From: Cyclobacterium roseum
Lineage (GTDB): Bacteria > Bacteroidota > Bacteroidia > Cytophagales > Cyclobacteriaceae
Direction of reading: 5' to 3'
Assembly (NCBI RefSeq): GCF_010119225.1
Contig: NZ_WNKF01000014.1
Location: 62,001 to 126,000 of the forward strand
Length of the DNA stretch: 64,000 nucleotides
Positions 55,827 through 64,000 of the stretch are shown in pieces; the stretch's first letter is position 1, and each line of letters starts with the position of its first letter. The notes under the pieces were generated by a model. It was given only the letters and a program-made list of their open reading frames with translations, did no database searches and had not been told where the DNA came from. A program made the position numbers and the translations under genes.

Positions 55827-57098
55827 CTATTCCGGCCAGGCATAAAGGGATTGGATATGGGCGGTTTGTTTTTCCGCCAGCGCATTTAGATCAATATCTA
55901 GTAGGTTTTTATTGACTGTCAGTACCTGATTTTTCATGGCATCAGGAAGTTTCTCGTAGCCATGGAAGGCACCCAGAATTGCTCCCAGTATGGCTGCCGT
56001 GGTATCGTTATCCCTTCCAAAGTTTACCAGAAAGGTCAAACTGTCCTGAAAGTCGAAATCGGAAACCAGCATGGCCGTTAACACCTGCAGGTGGATTTCT
56101 CCGGCATGAAAAGGCATGTCTTGTAGGTGCTGGTCCAGTAATGTGAAGGCTCTTTTCATAGCGCTTTCCTTTGATGAACCGGCAGTGGAGAATTCCTTTT
56201 CCGTCGATCTGCCCGTATTTACTTCCTTGGCGATGGAAAGGGCCGTTTGCAGTGCCCGGTAACTGCTTCTTCCGACCAGACGACTTTTAAAGAAAGATTC
56301 CGGGTCTACCGAACGAAGCACATCCAGCAATTTCATTTTATCACCATTAGCGGTCATGGCGGACGCGGTCATGGCAGCCGAAAGGGCACTGATGTCCTTG
56401 GCATACCCAATATCGTACAGACTTAAGTGATAGGCCTGTTCATAGGCTTTTTCAGGTTGCCCGGGATATCGGACACCGATGGCCGGGGAGTAGAGTAACC
56501 CGGCGCAGACCATTTCTCCCCCGTAAAATTTCCCAAGTGCCCGCTGGTAGGCCATTAAATCATTTTCACCTACCGGTAGGGACACCTTATACCATTCCTG
56601 CAGCCATAAGACCCTCAAATTGGCAAATTCCAAGGCTTCCATTTCTTCGGGCTTCAGGGATTTGAAATCCTGAAAGTACTGCTCGTATTCACGGATGATA
56701 TGTAAGGAAAATTCCCGTGGGTTCAGGTCAGGTTCATCCTGCTTTTCCAGGTACTCGAACATTAATTTTTTCCATCTGGTATCGTCTGTGGTGCCTCCTG
56801 CCGGTAAATTTAGCTTCCAGATACCTTCCGGAGATACTTCCCGTACCATGGAGTCCAGGTTTTCTACCCATCCGTACTCCATTTGGATCGCCTCCCGGCT
56901 CCACATTTCCGTGGGGGCACCCATCGCATCGCCGATAGCACTGCCCACCAGCATTCCCTTCACTTTATCCGCCAGCTCTTCCTGGCTGATGGACAATACA
57001 TCCTTTTCACGTACCGGCTTTTTTTCTTCCGGAGCAGGTGTACAAGCTTGAATCAATAGTATCAAAAAAAGACAAAAAGTTGGATTAAAACTGTTCAT
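55827..57098 (-). CDS. ADP-ribosylglycohydrolase-family lipoprotein
   Basis: Member of the DraG/ARH family, 423 residues, with magnesium-binding signatures in place: GSAIGDAMGAPTEMW near residue 55, TDDTRW, and the C-terminal GRDNDTTAAILGAILGA. The unusual point is export: the N-terminus is a lipoprotein signal (LFLILLIQAC, Cys at about residue 19). An extracytoplasmic enzyme is unlikely to meet ordinary ADP-ribosylated cytosolic proteins, so it may act on another ribosyl or glycosyl bond. Overlaps the 3' end of the kinase gene by 14 bases. Confidence 0.9.
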   Translation of the reverse strand: MNSFNPTFCLFLILLIQACTPAPEEKKPVREKDVLSISQEELADKVKGMLVGSAIGDAMGAPTEMWSREAIQMEYGWVENLDSMVREVSPEGIWKLNLPAGGTTDDTRWKKLMFEYLEKQDEPDLNPREFSLHIIREYEQYFQDFKSLKPEEMEALEFANLRVLWLQEWYKVSLPVGENDLMAYQRALGKFYGGEMVCAGLLYSPAIGVRYPGQPEKAYEQAYHLSLYDIGYAKDISALSAAMTASAMTANGDKMKLLDVLRSVDPESFFKSRLVGRSSYRALQTALSIAKEVNTGRSTEKEFSTAGSSKESAMKRAFTLLDQHLQDMPFHAGEIHLQVLTAMLVSDFDFQDSLTFLVNFGRDNDTTAAILGAILGAFHGYEKLPDAMKNQVLTVNKNLLDIDLNALAEKQTAHIQSLYAWPE

Positions 57099-58056
57099 GG
57101 AGGATAAGTTGGATGGCGTGTTTAGCTAAGGTTTCTTTTTCTTTCAGGGATAAATCCAGTGGCAATTGGGCCAGTCCAAAAAGCCTGCGGAGAATTTCCA
57201 CGCCGGTGAAGGCAGCCAGCAACGATTTTTCCAGCGAGTATTGTTGGAGAATTTGTTGAATGCTAGCTTCCGGTACCCTGGCCATTTTCAGATGAGCCAG
57301 CATGATAGCGAGGTCAAATTCAGGGTCACCTAAAAAGGCAAATTCCGTATCGATGATTTTTAATCCCTTGGGGCTGCTGAGCCAGCTTCCGGGATAAAAA
57401 TCTCCGTGGAGCAGGTGCTTGCCTGTAGAAAGGTACCGCTCACCCAAGGAAGTTATTTTCGTGATCAGGGAAGCATCCTTTTTTACCAGGAGGGATAATT
57501 CCTGCAAGCCAGGTTGGATAGCGTCCAGATCAAAGCCGTTTTCTTCCTGAAATGGAAGTTCAAAAATATGCTGGTGGTTCAAGTTTCGCATGGCCATGTT
57601 ATCGGGGAAGTCCGGTTTTGGCAAACCGTGCAGCTCCTTCAAATAATGAAGCAATTCTTGAGCCAACTCCTCGGTGAACATAGCAGGATTTTGATAGATC
57701 CCGAGAAAGTCTGTTCCCTCTTTCAGGTACTCCAGGGCCAAAATCCAGTGGTCCCTGTCAAACCCTAACACCCTCGGTGAATAATGTTCCAACACCTGAT
57801 TATTGGCCAGACATTGGTAATACCTGAATTCTACTCCGGTTCGCTCTGGGGGTGCGGGTACCTGCGGATATTTAGCAACAAAAGGCCTGGATTGTTTCAA
57901 AACCAGCGTCCGCTTATCGGTTTTTACCAACAGCGTCACGTTCATGTTTCCCTCCCCGGCTTTTTCGCTACCGAGAATTTCTTCATCCGGATGGAGCAAG
58001 CCCTTTTTTCGTAGATGGTCTGTTTGATATTGGTCTATTGGTTCGCTTAGTAGCAT
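57085..58056 (-). CDS. APH/methylthioribose-kinase-like phosphotransferase
   Basis: Aminoglycoside-phosphotransferase-fold small-molecule kinase, about 323 residues from the ATG at 58056 (a start 72 bases upstream is open). The N-terminal pattern EILGSEKAGEGNMNVTLLVKT, then TLVLKQSRPFVAKYPQVPAP, resembles methylthioribose kinase. The catalytic HLLHGDFYPGSWL and metal-binding IIDTEFAFLGDPEFDLA loops are intact. A sugar or nucleoside-derived substrate is plausible, since the overlapping partner gene is an ADP-ribosylglycohydrolase (inference). Confidence 0.85.
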   Translation of the reverse strand: MLLSEPIDQYQTDHLRKKGLLHPDEEILGSEKAGEGNMNVTLLVKTDKRTLVLKQSRPFVAKYPQVPAPPERTGVEFRYYQCLANNQVLEHYSPRVLGFDRDHWILALEYLKEGTDFLGIYQNPAMFTEELAQELLHYLKELHGLPKPDFPDNMAMRNLNHQHIFELPFQEENGFDLDAIQPGLQELSLLVKKDASLITKITSLGERYLSTGKHLLHGDFYPGSWLSSPKGLKIIDTEFAFLGDPEFDLAIMLAHLKMARVPEASIQQILQQYSLEKSLLAAFTGVEILRRLFGLAQLPLDLSLKEKETLAKHAIQLILHEQF

Positions 58057-58192
58057 ATCAGGCGGTCCTGGGTTTAGATGATCGCTTACTATTTCAAAAA
58101 TAAGAACCAAAATCGGTTTGGCAGCCATTCATTCTGAAATAAAATCCAAGGCAGCTATTCATTCCTAGCCTTATCTGTTCTATTTTTGAGCC

Positions 58193-61141
58193 ATGAGTAG
58201 TACGAAAAAGGATTTTACCCCGCTTTTGAATGAATTGGCCAGGGAACTGGACGGAGAGCTGCATTTTGACAGTTTGATGAAAACCTTATACGCCACGGAT
58301 GCCTCTGTGTACCGTTCCTTACCCCTGGCAGTAGCTTTGCCCAAAAATTCCAGTGATATAAAAAAATTGATTCGCTTTGCCTCTGAGCAGGGAACTTCCC
58401 TGATCCCCCGGACAGCGGGCACTTCCTTGGCAGGTCAGTGCGTGGGAGAAGGGATCGTAGTAGATGTTTCCAAGTACATGAATCAAGCGATCGAATTCAA
58501 TAAAAATGAGGGTTGGATTCGTGTACAGCCCGGCGTGGTACGGAACGAATTGAATAATTACCTCAAAGAGCACGGGTATTTTTTTAGCCCCATTACCAGC
58601 ACGGCTACCCGGGCCATGATAGGGGGAATGGTGGGGAACAACAGTTGTGGGACAACTTCTATCGTCTATGGTAGCACCCGGGAGCATGTACTGGAGCTTA
58701 AGGTATTACTCAGTGATGGAAGCGAGGCGGTATTCAAATCCATGACCCCCTCGGATTTTGAATTGAAGTGCAAGCAGGATGACATGGAGGGAGCCTTGTA
58801 CCGGCATATTCGGGAAGAACTTGAGAAGCCTGAGACCCAGAAGAATATTCGGGAGCACTTTCCCAAGGCCAGTATTCATCGTAGAAATACCGGGTATGCT
58901 GTGGATTACCTGCTGGAAACCCAGCTTTTTTCAGACTCCCCTAATCCCTTTGATTTTTGCAAGTTGCTTTGCGGCTCGGAAGGAACATTGGCCATCACTA
59001 CCGAAATCAAGATCCACCTGGACCGGTTGCCGGAACCGTTTGACATCGTCGTGGCGGCTCATTTTGAAAGCATCCATGAGAGCATGAAAGCCGCACAGGT
59101 GGCGATGAAACAAAGTCCAACGGCGGTGGAGTTGATGGATAAAATTATCCTGGACTGTACCAAAGAAAACGTGGAGCAAAGCAGGAATCGGGATTTTGTC
59201 GAAGGCGACCCCAAAGCCATATTGATGGTGGAATTCAGGGGACAAGATATCGAAGAAGCCAGGGCAAAAGGGCTTGTATTTGTGGAAGCCTTAAAACAAG
59301 CGGGGTTGGGATATGCCTTTCCGGTAATAGGTCCGGAACGGACCAGTAGTGCCTGGCAGCTTAGAAGCGCCGGCCTGGGCTTACTGGCCAATATTCCGGG
59401 AGACAAAAAGGCGGTGGCCTGTATCGAGGACACGGCCGTGGCTATCGAAGACCTGGCCAATTACATCGATGAGTTTGCAGCGATCATTAAGGAATTTGGA
59501 CAAGAGCCGGTTTACTATGCCCATGCGGGTGCCGGAGAGATCCATCTTCGCCCTATCCTTGACCTGAAAAAGGCCAAGGATGTGGAAGAATTTTACCAAA
59601 TTAGTGAAGCAAGTGCCAAACTGGTCAAAAAATACCGGGGATCTCTGAGCGGTGAACATGGTGATGGCAGGGTTAGGGCTGCTTTTATTCCCATGATGGT
59701 CGGACAAAAAAATTACGACCTGTTTAAAAGAGTAAAAGCTACCTGGGATCCCAAGGGAATTTTTAATCCCGGAAAGATCGTGGACGCGCCACCCATGAAT
59801 ACTTCCCTGCGCTACGAACCGGAAATGAAAACACCGGATTTTCCTACTAAGTTTGATTTTAGTAATGTGGGAGGTATTTTGCGCATGGCAGAAAAATGCA
59901 ACGGTTCGGGGGATTGCCGGAAATTACCCAACTCCGGAGGAGGCACCATGTGCCCGAGTTACCAGGCTACCCGGTATGAGAAAGACACCACCCGTGGCCG
60001 GGCCAATACCTTACGTGAATTTTTGACCAACAGCCATAAGAAAAACCCCTTTGATCACCCGGAAATTAAAGAGGTCATGGACCTCTGTCTTTCCTGCAAG
60101 GGTTGTACTTCGGAATGTCCGTCAAATGTGGACATGTCTACCTTAAAAGCGGAATTTCAATACCAATACCAAAAAGCAAACGGGGTACCCTTGCGCTCCA
60201 GGGCCTTTGCCTATATTAATAAATTGAATGGCCTGGGAAGCAGCATACCGGGAATTTCCAATTTCTTTCTGACCAATGCCACTTTTGGAGGAGGACTGAA
60301 GAAATTTCTAGGAGTGGCTTCCGAGCGTAACCTGCCGACCATCAGCAAGCAGTCGCTAAGGAATTGGTACAAAAAGGAATACCGCAAGTTATCCGGTAAA
60401 CCTATTATCAAATCGCTGTATTTTTTCTGTGATGAGTTTACCAATCATAACGATACGGCTACAGGAATAAAGGCCATTACCTTGTTACGACATTTGGGCT
60501 ACGAGGTGAAACTGATAGATCACGCGGAAAGTGGGAGGGGAGCTATTTCCAAAGGTTTGTTGGATTACGCCCAGAAAATGGCCGAAAAGAATGTCTCTTT
60601 GTTTTCTGAATTAGTAAATGCCGATAGTCCCCTGATCGGCTTGGAGCCTTCAGCGATTTTGAGTTTCCGGGATGAATATCCCCGGCTGGTGACTAAGAGG
60701 CTTCGGGAAAAAGCCAAATCGCTTAAATTTCACTGTGAAATGGTGGATGAGTTTTTGGCCAAGGAAATCATTGCTGGAAATATTCGTCCCGAAGACTTTA
60801 CCTCGGAATCCAAACAAGTTCACCTGCACGGGCATTGCCATCAAAAGGCACTTTCATCGGTCAATTACTCCAAAAAGATACTCGAACTGCCTGTCAACTA
60901 TCAGGTAAATGTCATCCCGTCCGGCTGTTGCGGAATGGCAGGGTCTTTTGGGTACGAAAAAGAGCATTATAAACTGAGCATGCAGATAGGCGAGATGGTG
61001 TTGTTCCCAGCAGTACGGGACGCGGGGGAAGACACCCTGATCGCTGCCCCGGGTACCAGCTGCCGGCATCAAATTGCAGATGGCACGGGAAGAAAAGCCC
61101 TGCATCCGGTGGAAATTTTATTTGAAGCATTGAAGCGATAA
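58193..61141 (+). CDS. FAD-linked oxidoreductase with 4Fe-4S and CCG domains (GlcD/YdiJ-like)
   Basis: D-2-hydroxyacid dehydrogenase-type flavoprotein, 982 residues, in one chain where many bacteria use separate GlcD and GlcF subunits. FAD-binding domain at about 40-280 (IPRTAGTSLAGQCVGEG, GGMVGNNSCGTTS); C-terminal FAD-oxidase domain to about 540 (HGDGRVRAAFIP); an iron-sulfur part at about 560-680 with cysteines in CNGSGDCRK, MCPSYQAT and CLSCKGCTSECPSNVD; and CCG-type motifs HGHCHQKAL and PSGCCGMAGSFGYE near the end. It probably oxidises D-lactate or D-2-hydroxyglutarate and feeds the quinone pool. Divergent from the kinase gene. Confidence 0.92.
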   Translation: MSSTKKDFTPLLNELARELDGELHFDSLMKTLYATDASVYRSLPLAVALPKNSSDIKKLIRFASEQGTSLIPRTAGTSLAGQCVGEGIVVDVSKYMNQAIEFNKNEGWIRVQPGVVRNELNNYLKEHGYFFSPITSTATRAMIGGMVGNNSCGTTSIVYGSTREHVLELKVLLSDGSEAVFKSMTPSDFELKCKQDDMEGALYRHIREELEKPETQKNIREHFPKASIHRRNTGYAVDYLLETQLFSDSPNPFDFCKLLCGSEGTLAITTEIKIHLDRLPEPFDIVVAAHFESIHESMKAAQVAMKQSPTAVELMDKIILDCTKENVEQSRNRDFVEGDPKAILMVEFRGQDIEEARAKGLVFVEALKQAGLGYAFPVIGPERTSSAWQLRSAGLGLLANIPGDKKAVACIEDTAVAIEDLANYIDEFAAIIKEFGQEPVYYAHAGAGEIHLRPILDLKKAKDVEEFYQISEASAKLVKKYRGSLSGEHGDGRVRAAFIPMMVGQKNYDLFKRVKATWDPKGIFNPGKIVDAPPMNTSLRYEPEMKTPDFPTKFDFSNVGGILRMAEKCNGSGDCRKLPNSGGGTMCPSYQATRYEKDTTRGRANTLREFLTNSHKKNPFDHPEIKEVMDLCLSCKGCTSECPSNVDMSTLKAEFQYQYQKANGVPLRSRAFAYINKLNGLGSSIPGISNFFLTNATFGGGLKKFLGVASERNLPTISKQSLRNWYKKEYRKLSGKPIIKSLYFFCDEFTNHNDTATGIKAITLLRHLGYEVKLIDHAESGRGAISKGLLDYAQKMAEKNVSLFSELVNADSPLIGLEPSAILSFRDEYPRLVTKRLREKAKSLKFHCEMVDEFLAKEIIAGNIRPEDFTSESKQVHLHGHCHQKALSSVNYSKKILELPVNYQVNVIPSGCCGMAGSFGYEKEHYKLSMQIGEMVLFPAVRDAGEDTLIAAPGTSCRHQIADGTGRKALHPVEILFEALKR

Positions 61142-61583
61142 TCTTCATTAATCGAAAGGTAAAAATCTAAGAAATTTGGCCCATTCAGAAGCACCACTTC
61201 CCCTTTCCCGTTGCTGGATAGGAATTTTTATGTGATACAATAGTTAAGCTATTTTTTTTGATCCGTAAGGGGATGTTATAGGTCATCTTTTGACAGGTAA
61301 TTAGCCATCATGCAAAAAGTGAATTCAAATAAGTAGTGCTATTCCCTATTCTGGAATTGAGCTGCTTGTTAAAAATTTTATTTTACGAATATTTTAAAGT
61401 CGGATTTTTGTATTATACTTCCTTTAAAAAGCTACTTATTGTCTTGTTGTTTCATATTGACAAGTTGAGACATTTCTTTTTTGCTTAAGGATGTTTAAAT
61501 CGGCTCATTTGTAAACGAGTGCCAACTTTCATTTTTAGTTTGAGGGCAATCACTTTTAGTAAACGCTATTAATTACAGTTAAA
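61142..61583. other. Gene-free leader region before the repeat protein gene
   Basis: About 440 AT-rich bases without an open frame worth calling. A TTTG at 61508-61511 and a near-consensus -7 box TTAGTTTG at 61535-61542 (seven of eight bases) lie 42 bases before the start of the repeat-protein gene. The 23-base spacing is slightly long, so this promoter is tentative. Confidence 0.4.
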
Positions 61584-64000
61584 ATGAAGAGAATTTTATT
61601 GGCTTTTTTTCTATTGGCAACGAATTTTCAATTCGCTTTTGCTCAAGTTGGGATTGGTACAGAAAGCCCTCATACCTCTGCCGCTTTGGAAATTCAGTCC
61701 ACTGAAAAGGGCTTGCTTATTCCGCGGTTAATCGAAGCTCAACGAAATGGATTACTGAGTCCGGCCACAGGATTATTGATTTTTCAAACGGATAAGGAAT
61801 CCGGTTTTTATTATTTTGATGGGGTATCCTGGGTATTATTAAAAGCCGGGGAAAATGTAAATCCCGATTGGGAGGCCAACGCCGGTGTTGCTGCCATTCT
61901 TAACAAACCTGATTTGGCTGCCATTGCCCTTTCCGGGCAATTTGACGATTTGGAAAATGTTCCGGATTATTTGACTGTGGAAGACACGGCCTCCATGTTA
62001 TTACCTTATGTTACCTTTCCTAAAATTGCCTCTCTACTAAATGATAAGGCAGCTCTTGATGAATTAACTGAAGAAACGACCGAACGAAAATCCGCAGATA
62101 GCACGCTTGCAACTGCGCTGGATACGGAAACGACCGAAAGAACCGCCAATGACGCTACCTTGGAAACGGCCATTGCCACCGAAACTGCCCGTGCCCTGGC
62201 TGCGGAAGCCTTAAAAGAAGACCTCGCCAATAAGTCCACAGACATTAACACGGATGGCGAATCGGATATTAAATACACCAGCGCCAAAGCGGTAAAGGAT
62301 TACGTGGACGCTTCATCTTCTGGCAATCAGATCGCACTGAATGAAGAAATTGATCGTGCCCTGGCTGCAGAAGGGCTACTGGAAGCCGCCATCGCAACGG
62401 AAACGACGAGGGCCATGGGAGCAGAGAACCTGTTGTCCGCCGACCTGGCCAGCGAAAGCAGTGCCCGGCAGGCAGCCGATACTAATTTGGACGCGGCCAT
62501 TACCGCCGAAACCGACCGGGCTGAAGCAGCAGAAGCCGGGATTGTCGCCGACCTGGCCACCGAGTCGGGCGAAAGACAAGCGGCAGATACTTCACTGGAA
62601 ACAGCCATTGCGGCGGAAACCTCACGTGCGGAAGGAGCCGAAGCAACGATCATCGCCGATCTGACCACGGAAACAGCGGCACGAATATCCGGAGATGCCA
62701 CCTTGGAAACTGCGCTGACCACTGAAACGACCGAACGAACCGCCAATGACGGTACATTGGCAACCGCCATTGCCACCGAAACGGCCCGTGCTCAGGCTGC
62801 CGAAGCCGAAAAAGAAGACCTTTCCAATAAATCCACCGACATTACCGCGGACGGAGAGTCGGATACCAAATACACCAGTGCCAAAGCGGTAAAAGATTAC
62901 GTGGACGCTTCATCTTCTGGCAATCAGACCGCATTGAATGAAGAAATTGACCGTGCCCTGGCAGCAGAAGGGCTACTGGAAGCCGCCATCGCAACGGAAA
63001 CGACGAGGGCCATGGGAGCAGAGAACCTGTTGTCCGCCGACCTGGCCAGCGAAAGCAGTGCCCGGCAGGCAGCCGATACCAATTTGGACGCGGCCATTAC
63101 CGCCGAAACCGACCGGGCTGAAGCCGCAGAAGCATTGATTGTCGCCGACCTGGCCACTGAGTCGGGAGAAAGACAAGCGGCAGATACTTCACTGGAAACA
63201 GCCATTGCGGCGGAAACAACCCGTGCGGAAGGAGCCGAAGCAATGATCATCGCCGATCTGACCACGGAAACAGCGGCACGAATATCCGGAGATACCACCT
63301 TGGAAACTGCGCTGACCACTGAAACCACCGAAAGAACCGCCAATGACGCTACCTTGGAAACGGCCATTGCCACCGAAACTGCCCGTGCCCTGGCTGCGGA
63401 AGCCTTAAAAGAAGACCTCGCCAATAAGTCCACAGACATTAACACGGATGGCGAATCGGATATTAAATACACCAGCGCGAAAGCAGTCAAGACCTATGTG
63501 GACGGAGAAGTAGCCACAATCAATACGGCTGCAGGAGCCATCCAAACCGAACTGGATGCTACTCAGAGCGGAGCCGGACTGGGAACAGACGGAAGTTTCA
63601 CAGCCAATACCGCATCGAATTTCCTGACCGCCGCCACCTCACTGAAGGATTCGGATGATAAACTGGATGCCCAGGTAAATACCAATGCCATAGATATTTC
63701 CACTAATGCGGGGGATATCAGCACCCTAAATACGGAAGTGTCCCAAAACACAACAGATATTTCCACCAATGCCAGCAATATCGCATTGAAAGAAAACAGC
63801 GCCAACAAATCCACCGACGGAACCCTGGCAGACGGTACGGACACGAAGTTCCCAACCGAGAAAGCAGTGAAGACCTATGTGGACGGAGCAGTAGCCACAA
63901 TCAATACGGCGACAGGATCAATGCAAACCGAACTGGATGCCACCCAGAGCGGAGCCGGACTGGGAACAGACGGAAGTTTTACGGCCAATCCCACATCGAA
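61584..64000 (+). CDS. Repetitive secreted tail-fibre/surface-type protein, 3' end cut by the window
   Basis: An open frame of 805 codons that runs off the window, with ATG at 61584. The signal peptide (KRILLAFFLLATNFQFAFAQ) is followed by VGIGTESPHTSAALEIQSTEKGLL, the usual opening of Bacteroidota surface proteins that carry phage tail-fibre-like stalks. From about residue 150 the protein is almost entirely Ala/Glu/Thr-rich repeats of roughly 14-15 residues (ETTRAxxAE, ARQAADTxLxxAI) expected to form a trimeric coiled coil. KYTSAKAVKDYVD-type joints and later TDIST/NAxDISTN stretches occur between them. On the DNA level these are 597-bp and 381-bp near-identical blocks. The C-terminus, perhaps an intramolecular-chaperone domain, is not visible. 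Likely a fibrous adhesin or outer-surface stalk. Confidence 0.88.
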   Translation, partial: MKRILLAFFLLATNFQFAFAQVGIGTESPHTSAALEIQSTEKGLLIPRLIEAQRNGLLSPATGLLIFQTDKESGFYYFDGVSWVLLKAGENVNPDWEANAGVAAILNKPDLAAIALSGQFDDLENVPDYLTVEDTASMLLPYVTFPKIASLLNDKAALDELTEETTERKSADSTLATALDTETTERTANDATLETAIATETARALAAEALKEDLANKSTDINTDGESDIKYTSAKAVKDYVDASSSGNQIALNEEIDRALAAEGLLEAAIATETTRAMGAENLLSADLASESSARQAADTNLDAAITAETDRAEAAEAGIVADLATESGERQAADTSLETAIAAETSRAEGAEATIIADLTTETAARISGDATLETALTTETTERTANDGTLATAIATETARAQAAEAEKEDLSNKSTDITADGESDTKYTSAKAVKDYVDASSSGNQTALNEEIDRALAAEGLLEAAIATETTRAMGAENLLSADLASESSARQAADTNLDAAITAETDRAEAAEALIVADLATESGERQAADTSLETAIAAETTRAEGAEAMIIADLTTETAARISGDTTLETALTTETTERTANDATLETAIATETARALAAEALKEDLANKSTDINTDGESDIKYTSAKAVKTYVDGEVATINTAAGAIQTELDATQSGAGLGTDGSFTANTASNFLTAATSLKDSDDKLDAQVNTNAIDISTNAGDISTLNTEVSQNTTDISTNASNIALKENSANKSTDGTLADGTDTKFPTEKAVKTYVDGAVATINTATGSMQTELDATQSGAGLGTDGSFTANPTS
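62127..63504 (+). repeat. 597-bp (199-codon) tandem repeat, about 2.3 copies
   Basis: Copies begin at 62127, 62724 and 63321. Copies 1 and 2 differ at only a few positions across the 62340-62580 against 62937-63177 stretch. Bases 62136-62284 of copy 1 are identical to 63330-63478 of partial copy 3, while the same segment of copy 2 is clearly diverged. Confidence 0.9.
63477..64000 (+). repeat. 381-bp (127-codon) repeat, second copy cut by the window
   Basis: Copy 1 begins at 63477 and copy 2 at 63858. Both carry GTAGCCACAATCAATACGG and the GGAGCCGGACTGGGAACAGA block. More copies may follow outside the window. Confidence 0.85.

Noticed and set aside
62006-63490. Long minus-strand open frames rich in Ala/Ser/Val within the repeat gene
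   Set aside because: They are mirror products of the plus-strand Glu/Ala/Thr repeats. They repeat with the same 597-bp period and have no start signals, while the plus-strand frame has a signal peptide and runs 805 codons without a stop.
61584-64000. A prophage tail-fibre gene as evidence of a prophage
   Set aside because: No other phage genes are visible nearby, and the secretion signal plus VGIGTxxP opening fit a cellular surface protein of Bacteroidota.

Overview
The window reads as chromosomal DNA from a Bacteroidota bacterium, most likely a marine or brackish Cytophagales-type polysaccharide degrader. The evidence is two SusC/SusD outer-membrane pairs (one with an STN signalling domain behind a FecR anti-sigma factor), a LytS/LytTR two-component pair, four formylglycine sulfatases, planctomycete-type cytochrome/DUF1501 proteins and a TRAP uptake system beside hexuronate catabolic genes. 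The genus cannot be fixed from sequence alone. I saw no rRNA, tRNA or CRISPR array.

Region 1 (1-15300): a polysaccharide-utilisation-type locus, all on the + strand. It holds a FecR anti-sigma factor, SusC with STN domain, SusD, sulfatase 1, a PhoD-like phosphatase, a decayed 3' remnant of a second SusD, and sulfatases 2, 3 and 4. No glycoside hydrolase or polysaccharide lyase lies inside it, so the locus looks specialised for stripping sulfate and phosphate esters. Sulfatase 3 has lost several active-site residues.

Region 2 (15300-22980): a patchwork of repeats and small elements. It contains a REP-associated tyrosine transposase whose own coding sequence carries a REP-like palindrome, a PEP-hydrolase-like TIM barrel, a repeat-dense spacer, an AAC(3)-family acetyltransferase, a large secreted beta-propeller/amidohydrolase, a RelE/ParE-type toxin behind what looks like a double antitoxin, and a decayed antitoxin.

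Region 3 (22980-28700): an AT-richer LytS-type kinase and LytTR regulator pair (the kinase has an unusual, perhaps zincin-derived, sensor region), a secreted glycosidase-like protein and an SDR/DUF2867 protein.

Region 4 (28900-38000): a hexuronate module. The minus-strand operon uxaA - SDR mannonate oxidoreductase - uxuA - exported Gfo/Idh/MocA oxidoreductase diverges from the plus-strand operon kdgK - dctP - dctQ - dctM. Uptake by TRAP, conversion of altronate and mannonate to 2-keto-3-deoxygluconate, and its phosphorylation by KdgK form one coherent pathway. Isomerase (UxaC) and KDPG aldolase are not in the window.

Region 5 (38190-53340): a periplasmic molybdenum aldehyde-oxidoreductase operon (PaoABC type), then a second SusC/SusD pair on the minus strand. 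This pair diverges from a PSCyt1/DUF1549/DUF1553 - DUF1501 - DUF1569 operon.

Region 6 (53430-61140): a bile-acid:Na+ symporter-family transporter, a front-end-type fatty acid desaturase, a lipoprotein ADP-ribosylglycohydrolase overlapping an APH/MtnK-like kinase, and a large FAD/4Fe-4S D-2-hydroxyacid dehydrogenase.

Region 7 (61584 to the end): the 5' part of a very repetitive secreted or surface tail-fibre-like protein, with near-identical 597-bp and 381-bp repeats, cut by the window edge.
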